Shown: positions 55,624 through 64,000 of the stretch, in pieces
How positions within the stretch are numbered: the stretch's first letter is position 1
How the letters are laid out: every line of letters begins with the position of its first letter
NCBI GenBank assembly: GCA_963969495.1
Contig: OZ018333.1
Location: forward strand, 18,383,937-18,447,936
Source of the DNA: Ceratothoa steindachneri
Taxonomy: Eukaryota > Arthropoda > Malacostraca > Isopoda > Cymothoidae
Direction of reading: 5' to 3'
DNA length: 64,000 nucleotides
Notes under the pieces: generated by a model
The model's database searches: none
What the model was told of the DNA's origin: nothing
What the model saw: the letters and a program-made list of their open reading frames with translations, nothing else
Position numbers and translations under genes: made by a program

Positions 55624-55937
55624 GATAGACTTATATCTAAGATTTTGGCAGCCCGGCCCTTGTTGGTAGCTTCCACCTTAGAGCTCCCCCCCCACCCAAA
55701 AAAGCCCTCAGCCTGTGAGGCTACAAATACACCCTCTAAGACACCAACTTTGGGTTAATGAGGTTTGTTATATACCTTGTTAACTTTTGTCTATTCTTAG
55801 ATCCTTTTTTAATTTAGTCTATACCTTGTGTGCCCTTATTTGATTACATTAGTTTCCTTTTGTGTTTTTTTTTTTATTGATCATTTGTGCCCTTCCCCAC
55901 CTTAATTAGTTACTGAAAAAAATTTGTTTTCTTTCAG
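55180..55937. other. Intron end with (TA)n and polypyrimidine tract
   Basis: Contains a long (TA)n run at 55548-55621. The T-rich stretch before the acceptor TTTTCTTTCAG (ending 55937) precedes the zinc-finger exon. Confidence 0.7.
55548..55621. repeat. (TA)n microsatellite
   Basis: About 37 uninterrupted TA dinucleotides. Confidence 0.97.
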
Positions 55938-57483
55938 GCCATGATATGTTCATCATTCAATAATGAAGATAGTCCAAAATTGATTGAAAAGTTACAATCA
56001 AACTTATTTGAGCTTAAATGTGACGGAGGATCAAATCCTGAGCCATATTCAAGAACCCATAGTGCTCAGCAACCCATGAAAAACTTTTCCCATACATATG
56101 AGTCAACACAAGAATATTCTACACACATTAATTTAAAAATGTGTCGTGTAGTTATTCCTAAATTAATTGATATGCCGCTATCAAGCTCAATAAAAGTTAA
56201 ATGTAGCAAAAGAAAAAATCTTAAACCATATTCAAAAATTAAAACTACTGAGCAACTCAAGAAAGGAAGCTCCTGTCAGTACCTGTCCATAGAAGATTCT
56301 CAGATTAATTTGAAAATGTGTAGTGTAGTTATTCCAAAATTAATTGATATGTCTCAATCTACATCAGTAGACCAGGATTGTGACCATAGATCAAATTCTG
56401 AGTTATATTTAGGTGCTGAAACTGGTAAACAACCTAAAAAAACCAGTTATTCTCTCTATCAAGATTTCCAAATTAATGTGAAGATGTGTAGTGAGAAAAA
56501 TATTTTCAAATGTACTTCCTGTCCTTTTCAGACTGAGTGGAAATTTAGTTTTGAAAACCATTCAAAAACTCATATTGAAAAGCCTTTCAAATGTTTTTTC
56601 TGCCCCTACCAGGCTGCATTTAAAAGATATCTTGTGAAACACTTAAAAAAACACACTGGAGAGAGTGAGAACAAGACTTTTAAGTGCAGGTTCTGTCTAT
56701 ATCAGGCTACAAAAGCAGAAGTGGAAAGACATTTATTCACTCACACTGGAGAGAAGCCTTTTAAATGCACCTTCTGTCCTTATCAGTCTGCTTATAAAGG
56801 AAGTATTAAGGTACATACACGGATTCATACTGGAGAAAGGCCTTTCAAATGCAGTTTCTGTCCCTATCATGCTACAGTCAAATCACATCTTATAGAACAC
56901 TTAAAAAGGCACAGAGGTGAGAAGCCTTTCAAATGCTGTTTCTGTCCCTATAAGACTGGAACAAAAAATGGTATTGAAATACATGTACGCACTCATACTG
57001 GAGAGAAACCTTTTAAATGCAGTTATTGTCCCTACCAGGCTGCAACAAAAGCAGCTGTTAAAAATCATTTATCAACCCATACTGGAGAAAAACCTTTTAA
57101 ATGCAGTCTCTGTCATTATTATGCTACAACAAAAAATGACATTAAAAGGCATATGTACACTCACAACAAAGATAAGCCTTTCAAGTGCAGTTTTTGTCCC
57201 TATCAGGCTGCAAGAAAAGCAGGCCTAAGAAGACATTTATATACTCATACTGGAGAGAGGCCTTTCAAATGTAGTTTGTGTCCCTATGAGGGGGTAGCAA
57301 AAGATGATTTAAAGCAACATTTATACATTCACACTGGCAAGAAGCCTTTCAAATGCAGATTCTGTCCCTATCAAGCAGCATTTAAAGGTAATGTTCAGAA
57401 ACATCAGCGTACTCACACCAAGGCTGTATCATCCATGAAAGATGGGAGCAATGGGGTTGATTGTGATAAGCCAGCTTCATAGT
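55938..57483 (+). CDS. C2H2 zinc-finger protein, terminal exon with 11 fingers
   Basis: Probable sequence-specific nuclear DNA-binding protein. The exon follows a clear acceptor and is open to TAG at 57481-57483; an ATG at 55941 could give 513 aa. Residues 1-185 form three diverged repeats of about 60 aa (PKLI at 12, 73 and 132; IN(L/V)KMC at 63, 122 and 178). Eleven fingers follow, with FKC starts at 189, 216, 247, 274, 302, 330, 358, 386, 414, 442 and 470, most reading FKC..CPYQAA and joined by THTGEKP linkers. Finger 3 has one residue fewer before its first histidine; finger 7 follows the cleanest linker. No KRAB, BTB or ZAD domain is visible. All finger cysteines and histidines are present, so the gene looks functional. 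Target unknown. Confidence 0.88.
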
Positions 57484-58232
57484 GCAGGTATAATATATAC
57501 TGCACAATATCTAAACTGCTCACAAGATTTCTCCTTCAAAATCGTAATGCAAGATAGAGCTACATACCCACTAGTAACATTAAAAAAACTTTTGGGTGAA
57601 TTCATTATCAGAGGAAACAGCAAATGTATCCTAACCAAACCACATAGCCAAAAGAAGCTAAAAATTAATTGAAAGCCTTCAGAGAACCAGAGAGGAAGCC
57701 GCAAAAAGTTCCAGCAAATTCATTCTGGAGCTGATTAAAGAATAATAGTGACAAGGAAAGGTCATTCTTAACAAGCTAAAAATGCAACTATTGAAATTTG
57801 ATGGTGATTTATAATGGAGACCCAAGACAAGGGGTTGCTCATCAACTGCTTTCAAAAGATGCACCCTATGACAGATATAGGTTTTGCCATTTCTAAACAG
57901 AAAGTATGAGCCATTTATCTCAGGATTTTAAGCCATACCTTCATATGGCTATTAGACAAAGTGCCATGATTGGATCTGCAACTACTTCCATTGGAAAATT
58001 TTGAATCTGCTTGAGTTAGAATGTTACTCCTAACAGTGGAAACACTACCTAGTCACCATCATTGGCAATAAATGATAAATATGACAAAAATTATTCTTGA
58101 AATCAATTAGAAAAATATTTGCACGAAACCTTTACTGTGGACAAACCACACAATTCCTCAATGGCTTCAAATCATTTTCTATTGTCTCCTTATATCTATC
58201 TCACAAGATCTAGACCCTTTTGATACAGCCAT
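57484..58232 (+). other. Probable 3' UTR and downstream spacer
   Basis: No coding signal. AATAAA at 58067-58072 is a candidate polyadenylation signal about 585 bases after the stop, but AATAAA is expected by chance in DNA this AT-rich. Confidence 0.3.
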
Positions 58233-58350
58233 CTCTTGAACCTTACTGTGTTGATGACTGATTGGTCCCCCAGACTTTCCGGCACATTCTTGTTGAATGT
58301 CCCAGTTAGGGTGATCTTTGCATATGTTACCTGTCCTGCTGCTGGGACAA
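58233..58350 (+). mobile_element. LINE scrap (copy F), ORF2 C-terminal region
   Basis: About 110 bp match copy A near 14555-14670: CCCCCAGACTTTCCGGCACA and TTCTTGTTGAATGTCCCAG cover the C-terminal zinc-like motif. The flanks do not match; no tail or target duplication was found. Confidence 0.75.
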
Positions 58351-58648
58351 ACAGCAGGACATGCCATCATAGGGCCCACAATTAAGCCAAAATAAACTTC
58401 ACTCACTACCTAATCATCAACCCCTGGGAACCAAATGTTTTATGAAATTGAACCCTAAGCTGTAAAAGGAACAGTAGCTGTTCTAAATTTGATGGGTAGT
58501 CAAACACATTGGGAAGTCTCCCACCCTTAAGTAAACAAATATCAAAAGTAATGTAACACAAAATGAAGGATGAAAGAATCACTTTGGCCTATCAAAGTCC
58601 CAATCAGAGTATCCAAAAACACTTTAAGCCACCACCATGGTATAATCT

Positions 58649-59153
58649 CAGGGTGTCTACTGCTCTTGAAGTCATTGAAAAGTCCTTGAATTTATTTTTG
58701 CCCTTGAAAAGTCCTTGAATTAGATGAAAAAGGTAGATGGTCCTTGAATCTAAGAAATAAATCATTGAGTGATTGTTCAAATGATTTTTCAAATTCACTT
58801 TATATACTTTTTAATGTCTATTAGGAAAATAGTAATATTTAAGTTAATCTACTCACTAATGTGAGTGAACATATGTATTCTTTGGATGCATTGTATTTTA
58901 TTATGATGTATGCTTGCTATACTTCTGTGACTACCTTGGATACCTTGTTCTTGTTTTTATGCACCGGTGAGTTGATTTTGGTTATGCTTTACTTATAACC
59001 CATTTTTCCCTTAAATACCTCACCTTTATCAATGTCTCATAATGTTTATTGCACCTTTTTAATTTAAAGAAAAAACCCAATGGCTAAACCCATCCTTGAT
59101 TATTTTTTAGAAAAGTCCTTGAATTCAAAATCACCAAACAAGTAGACACCGTG
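58649..59153. mobile_element. MITE-like element, about 505 bp
   Basis: The ends are CAGGGTGTCTACT and, inverted, CACGGTGTCTACTTG. Subterminal copies of AAAAGTCCTTGAATT occur near both ends in opposite or direct order. There is no coding capacity. The target duplication is unclear (only AATCT is shared), so the superfamily is not assigned, although hAT is plausible. Confidence 0.6.
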
Positions 59154-59237
59154 AATCTGCATCCATTAGATTGCCTAATAAGTTCTAGCAAAAACCAACC
59201 TCACTACCTACCTCTCATCTATCCTGGGAACCATTTA

Positions 59238-59295
59238 AGGAGAAACCTTTCAAATGCATTTCAGGTTGAATCCTAGTGGGAAGAAGCCTTTCATA
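59238..59295 (+). pseudogene. Zinc-finger pseudogene fragment, left part
   Basis: GGAGAAACCTTTCAAATGCA (GEKPFKC) and GGGAAGAAGCCTTTCA (GKKPF) lie too close together to frame a finger, so the copy has an internal deletion. It is interrupted by the Tc1-like element and continues at 60671. Confidence 0.7.
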
Positions 59296-60670
59296 TAGTC
59301 ATGGCCAAATGTTTTAGTATGTTTATTATCATAATTTGAAGGTGAAATATAAAAAGAATCACTTGATTGGCCCAGTCAATATTTTTAATATCCCTCGTTC
59401 TTCAGGACTGCTTTAATGTCTCAGCATGATTGAAAAATTTGTGATGATATCTTGACTGATATTTCTCCATTTTTGTTCAATAAGCACCCACAACTTACTA
59501 CAATTGGATGACTTTTCTTTATCAACCATCAGTTTGATTATCAGCCACAAATTCTCTATTGGGTTCAAAATGTCCTCGACCAAGGTCCCGAAAGTTTGAT
59601 ATTTTTTTCAGCCAGAACTTTGTTATTGTTTTTACTTTGTGACAAGGTGCACCATCATGTTGAAAAATAGTTATCATCCTCAAATTGGTTTTGAACTTTT
59701 GGGAAAAGGTGCTGATGAAACATTTGGCTACTATTTTGAGTTCATGACAGTGTTCATGTGCAAAATTGTTACTGCTCCAGTTCGCTTAGATGAAAAGAAG
59801 CCCCAGACATGAAATGTGTTTGGATCCTTCACTATAAGCATGACACGAATCATGAAATCTCTCTCTCACCATTTCTCCTAAAAAGAAATCTTCCAGAAGC
59901 TCTGAAAAGTGGAAGGGAGCTTCATCATAGAATACCACTTTGCCCCAGGCTTTATATTTCCTTATAAAAAAAAAACTCTACCAAAGTGGAGCCTCCATAA
60001 GGTTTTTCTCGCTGAGATCAGGATTCTTCATCCACATTCTCAACTTGAGACTTTTGTTGAAAAGTCTCTGCCTCACTGTGCTTTTGAAGCATTCATACCC
60101 GCTTCTTTTCAAATATGAGCAAGCTTGGCACTGAAGGCAAACTGATCTGTGAGTTGGGACCTTAGCAGGAAGTGATCTTAGCATTCATTTGAAGCTCTTG
60201 GGCCCCCAGAAACCAGAAAACTTCTTAAAGATGGTGCTCTTTGATATATTACCCTTAGCAACTAGGATCTCCAAGCATTTCAGGCTACTTTGGTTCAGAG
60301 CAACAATGATTGCACACTTTTCTTTGGAAAGAACCATTTCTGGAATTAAAAAAGATTCAAACATTTATTTTTCTAAAAAATATAATATGAAATAGATTAT
60401 CATTACACATCATCATTCTTTTAACCCAAATTTATTAATCCTTTTAGTCTTTTGAATGAATAGCAAAGTTTCAGTGACTGAAACTCGCCTCCCACAGGAG
60501 CAGGACTGGAGCGCAATTTTAGTTTCAACAAAGGAATGTTTTTTCTCAATTTTTTTTTTTTATAAACCTACAATAATTTAAATATCAGAATAATTATTCC
60601 TATCACCTAAATTTTAATAGGAATGAAAAAAAAAATTATACATTACTCTCAAAACTTTTAGCCATGAGTG
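59296..60670 (-). mobile_element. Tc1-like transposon, minus strand, 1375 bp
   Basis: Ends TAGTCATGGCCAAATGTTTT (left) and, inverted, CACTCATGGCTAAAAGTTTT (right) are flanked by TA (59294-59295, 60671-60672). The interior holds a decayed transposase on the minus strand. It sits inside the zinc-finger pseudogene fragment. Confidence 0.85.
59440..60360 (-). pseudogene. Tc1-like transposase, decayed
   Basis: Minus-strand pieces in several frames: a basic N-terminal region (60330-60000), HVWGFFSSKRTGAVTILHMN (near 59800), FQHDGAPCHKVKTITKFWLK (near 59660, second catalytic aspartate) and LNPIENLWLIIKLMVDKEK (near 59540, catalytic glutamate). IEQKWRNISQDIITNFS follows near the end. Order and motifs are Tc1-like. 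Frameshifts separate nearly every motif, so it is inactive. Confidence 0.82.
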
Positions 60671-60715
60671 TACTCTGCTTTCAGGCTGCAACAAAATAAG
60701 CCTTTATTAAGTACG
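60671..60715 (+). pseudogene. Zinc-finger pseudogene fragment, right part
   Basis: CTTTCAGGCTGCAACAAAAT corresponds to the CPYQAATK part of a finger (compare 57035-57055 in the intact gene). It completes the fragment at 59238-59295. Confidence 0.65.
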
Positions 60716-62040
60716 GGGTGTGATAGGTGAGAAATTGAGCCTCTGTCTCTTAAATCTATACATTAGTAGAAATAAAGGACAACATAATTTTTCCATCAAT
60801 ATATATTCAATGTATTATAAAACAACTAGACTGATCTAATTCTTCATATACCTCATTTTTATAATGACATATATTAGCACAATATAATTTTGAGTTTCAT
60901 AAATGCATATGCAAAACATGAGAGAAAATAATAAAATCAGTTGATTGGATAAGGCAAAATTTACTTTTGAACTTTATAGTTTTGTATTCACAGCCCAAAT
61001 AAATTGTGCCTAGCATTCAATCAGTTAAAATACCTTATTTATTAGAATTATAATGTTTTATAAATTAAATTCTCCACTAAAGGATGATGAACCCACTTGT
61101 AACATCATCTTTTCCCTCTGTGAAGATATTTCAAGAGTAAATTTGACCTTTCATTTTATTCTCAATTATTATTGTTACTCAAAGCTAAAAAGAAAAACCA
61201 ATGAATCTCCACCAGAAAGTTTGTAATGGTTGAGTGTTCTTTGAGAAAATTTTTTTTTAATTATTTATTTTTACAAAATAATAATATTTTGAAATTGATT
61301 CAAATTACACATTATTCATTTATCCCATATTTGTCATTATTTTCCCCTTTTGATCCAATAGCCACAGATCCACTTTCAGGCATTGGGGGTGGGAGGGGTT
61401 GCAATCTGTGAGTTGTCAGCCGCACTGCAGTTGCCAAATGCTACACCTTCTTGATGAGTTTGCCCTCATACTTCATTTTAGTAGTTCACTTGATGATTCT
61501 GTGAAAATCCAATGGATTGGGCAGCATGACAACTTGATTTTCTTTAAATCAATTTTCATATGATTTAACTAGACTTGATTATAGAGGTGGATGTGTAATG
61601 AAACAATAAAACGTCGGGGCAATACTATTAAAAGAAATTTTCTTGGTAAATTCTGATTGAATCTTTCAAATATTGGTTAATAAAAAATTGGACCTATAAA
61701 AAATAATGCTGATTTATGTATAGCACCTCTTTAAGGACACAGCCTTCACAGATCGTCTCCTGCATAAGAAAAGTTTTGAGAGAAGGTTCATCTTCAGACA
61801 GGGAGATAGCATATATCAGCATGCAGATTAAAACTCTTGGTAAAACTAGAAATTTAAAAGATATGTAGAGTGAGAGGAACAAGATTCAATAACATCAGGA
61901 CTCAACAGATTTCAGTCATAGCCATGAAATAAAAAAAATGTACATAAGATATAATGCTTAAAATAGAAAGTCAATTCTAGTTTTGTTTGGTATCTGCAGT
62001 GTATTGTGATTTGAAGCAAACACTTAAGATAAGCCTCTCA
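60716..62040. other. AT-rich spacer, nothing recognised
   Basis: No supported gene, RNA or element. Confidence 0.5.
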
Positions 62041-62289
62041 AGGTTCAATGTTAGCTATGCGAGTGGTGAACTTGTCTGGAGAAAGCGATGTCCAGCCCTC
62101 TTCAGCAAATGCTGAAGAAACCCCTACCCAGTCTTCCTTATTCTCTCTTTCCTATACCTACTTTTTCTCCACAGTGGGTCTCATCCCAGTGACCATCCAT
62201 CTTTTCCTCGCCTTAGCTGGTGATGTGAAACAAAACTGGTCCCCGGTTTCGGTTGTGCCCCACCCTCGCCTTAATTTTGTTAAGGCGTT

Positions 62290-62305
62290 TCAATATGATG
62301 TTTCG
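62290..62305. repeat. Target-site duplication of LINE copy G, left
   Basis: TCAATATGATGTTTCG, exactly repeated at 63277-63292. Confidence 0.95.
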
Positions 62306-63276
62306 CCTTAATGGGGTGCGCCTGGATGTGGTTGAGTCGCACCGTTTCCTTGGTCTTGTATTCGACCGACGCCTCACCTGGGAGGCTCATATTCGCAGCC
62401 TTAGGGTCTCTTGTACCCGCGCCATGGACATTCTCCGCTCCGTGACGTTCAGCGCTTGGGGCGCTGATAGGGCTACTGCCTTACTTTTTTATCGATCCTT
62501 TGTTCGCTCGAAGCTCGACTACGGATGCGAGTTTTATGCATCCGCAGCCGAGCGTTTATTGCGGAAGGTGGATTCGATCCACCACACCGGCCTTCGCCTT
62601 GCGACCGGTGCCTTCCGCACTTCCCCCATTGAGAGCCTGTTGGTCGATGCTGGGGAGATACCACTCGCTCTGCGCCGCGTGCAGTGCATCGCTCGCCTGT
62701 ACACGCGAGCCCGGCGTCTCTCTCAGGCGCCAACAGCTCTCACTGCATCCGCAGCTGATCTCGACGGTGCCTATGCCGCCGAGAGACGCCAGTCATACCC
62801 TAAGCTCTTTGGGTTTAGGGCCAGGAAACTCCTTCGAGAGGTAGATATAGCTTTCGGGCCGGTGGCGCCCCTGGTTCTGCCCAGGACGCCACCCTGGATG
62901 GTACCACATTTGGCTATTTGTCGCCACGCCTCTGCTCCCAAAGCCTTTACTGCGCCAGGAGTATTGCGTTCGACCTTTTTGGAGCATACATCATGTCACG
63001 CTGGAACCGTGCCAGTGTATACGGATGGCTCCAAGTCCCAAGAGGGGGTCGGCTTTCACGCCGTATCCCCACTGTTTGAAGTCAGCGGGGCTCTACCAGG
63101 CGCTGCGTCTGTCTTCACGGCCGATTGCTTACTGATTGTAAAGTTTTTTCAATTTATATCGATTGTTAAGTTGTCATATTTTTATTTTAAAGTAGCCTAG
63201 TTCTAGGCTGTCGTGTTTTTCGGCGACTTATGCCCAAGTGGGTAGTTGCCAGATGGGCCCTATAAAATTAAAAAAA
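62306..63276 (+). mobile_element. LINE copy G, 5'-truncated with internal deletion
   Basis: Very close to copy A from the RT thumb (A about 13238) to the first RNase H strands (A about 14048). It then jumps to the 3' UTR (A about 14855), losing roughly 800 bp at a short shared GA. The 3' hairpin (63194-63209) and A-rich tail are present. A perfect 16-bp target duplication shows a young, TPRT-type insertion. Confidence 0.95.
62307..63125 (+). pseudogene. LINE ORF2 fragment, copy G
   Basis: Open from the insertion point: NGVRLDVVESHRFLGLVFDR, RSKLDYGCEFYASAAERLL, then VYTDGSKSQEGVGF and SVFTAD, where the RNase H is cut by the internal deletion. The catalytic palm and endonuclease were never copied. 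It has no internal stop up to the deletion, consistent with recent insertion. Confidence 0.9.
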
Positions 63277-63292
63277 TCAATATGATGTTTCG
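63277..63292. repeat. Target-site duplication of LINE copy G, right
   Basis: Exact copy of 62290-62305 after the A-rich tail. Confidence 0.95.
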
Positions 63293-63936
63293 AGACTAAA
63301 AGATATACTTTCGTCCCAGAGGGTTACGGACGTTTATAAGGTTTCTAAGTCTGATGGTCCCGCTAAGGTTCCTACGAGTACGCTCATCGTTACCTTTGAG
63401 CGTCAGGATCTGCCCCAGTTTGTTCGTGCTGGTTATCTTCGTGTCCCTCTGTCCCGTTATGTCGAGCTCCCCAGACGTTTTAATTGCCACCAGTTTAGCC
63501 ATTTGAGCAGCAATTGTAGGCAGGCTCGTCGCTGTGTGGCCTGTGCGTTGGCGTATCATGGCTCATCTTTTGGGAATCATGAATGTTGCGCCAATTGTGG
63601 AGGTTCCCATAGCGCGGTTTCCCGTTTTTGTCCCGTATTCCTTTTTGAGAAGGAGGCCCTGGTTCTTCGAGACTGCGTGAGGCCCTCCTTAGGGTGCGGG
63701 CACACCTCGCCCCCTCTGGCCGTCTCTTCTCTGACGTTCTCCGGGAAGCGGCGTCCCGCCGTCCTCCTCCCGGTCGTCCCACTCCTTTGTAGTATCGCGG
63801 TCCCTCTGTTACTCCTTCTCCCCTGCCTTTGGTCCTTCCTCGCGGTTCCCGCGTTGTGCCCTATCATTTGTCATTGGTCTCTTCACGCGTTCCTCCCTCT
63901 GTCGCGGACCGTGAGACTGACCGAGCTGAGACGCTG

Positions 63937-64000
63937 GAGCCCCGTAAGGGGCGCGGCGATTTGCCATCCTGGCCGCCGTGCTGACGGGAGTTAGCACCCC
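63937..64000 (+). mobile_element. LINE copy H, 5' end only (window edge)
   Basis: CCCCGTAAGGGGCGCGGCGA and CATCCTGGCCGCCGTGCTGA match the 5' end of copy C at 22827 and after. It includes the 5'-terminal hairpin at 63939-63952 and runs off the window. Confidence 0.8.

Larger units (their letters stand above)
62048..63936 (+). pseudogene. Gag-like ORF1 of a second LINE family, split by LINE copy G
   Basis: The left half (62048-62289) is a serine-rich N-terminus with a hydrophobic stretch (VTIHLFLALAGDV). After LINE copy G the same frame resumes at 63293, giving [20 protein letters not shown] and [18 protein letters not shown], then [10 protein letters not shown] and [16 protein letters not shown], the three-knuckle plan seen in LINE copy A, although the protein is clearly different. 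A frame problem follows the last knuckle and the rest is out of frame. It ends near 63936, where LINE copy H begins, so its ORF2 is not in the window. Confidence 0.75.

Overview
The window reads as nuclear DNA of an arthropod. A decapod crustacean or similar animal is plausible, but that rests only on the transposon mix and the CPY-type C2H2 fingers and is not proven. The background is AT-rich and gene-poor, and almost everything identifiable is mobile-element DNA. One host gene is well supported: a C2H2 zinc-finger gene on the + strand with exons at 41346-41510, 41630-41773 and a large terminal exon at 55938-57483. All three junctions are phase 0, and the last intron (14.2 kb) is packed with transposons.

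Layout: 1-1713 is a satellite of near-identical 517-bp monomers cut by the window edge. 1714-8101 is AT-rich with decayed fragments (a Tc1/mariner-type piece, a pogo/Tigger remnant, a LINE 3' piece, an LTR-like piece, SINE-like repeats, a 40-bp minisatellite). 8111-20306 holds two head-to-tail copies (A, B) of a GC-rich non-LTR retrotransposon of the I/Jockey superfamily (gag-like ORF1; ORF2 with endonuclease, reverse transcriptase, RNase H and a terminal zinc motif), enclosed by one 9-bp target duplication. 20388-22199 holds minisatellites and a Ty3/Gypsy integrase fragment. 22200-39146 is a three-level nest: an old LINE copy (D), split by a minus-strand Ty3/Gypsy element (22346-34841), itself split by a younger LINE copy (C, 22827-29030) with a 13-bp target duplication. 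39147-41345 is low-complexity DNA.

The zinc-finger intron (41774-55937) contains a Penelope-like remnant, a structurally intact mariner-type transposon (44357-45579) with an open transposase and perfect 30-bp inverted repeats, and a decayed LINE pair (E1, E2). E2 is interrupted by a hAT-type MITE and by a long-TIR Tc1-like element that in turn holds an RTE-like LINE fragment. Downstream of the gene are a LINE scrap, a MITE, a zinc-finger pseudogene fragment split by a minus-strand Tc1-like element, a second LINE gag gene split by LINE copy G (16-bp target duplication), and the first bases of another LINE copy (H).

The LINE family offers the best material for a second look: seven or more copies of different ages, two head-to-tail junctions that look like template jumping, conserved RNA hairpins near both ends, and an unusual ORF layout. 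The Gypsy element appears to carry two retropepsin-like regions, one in the usual place and one between RNase H and integrase.
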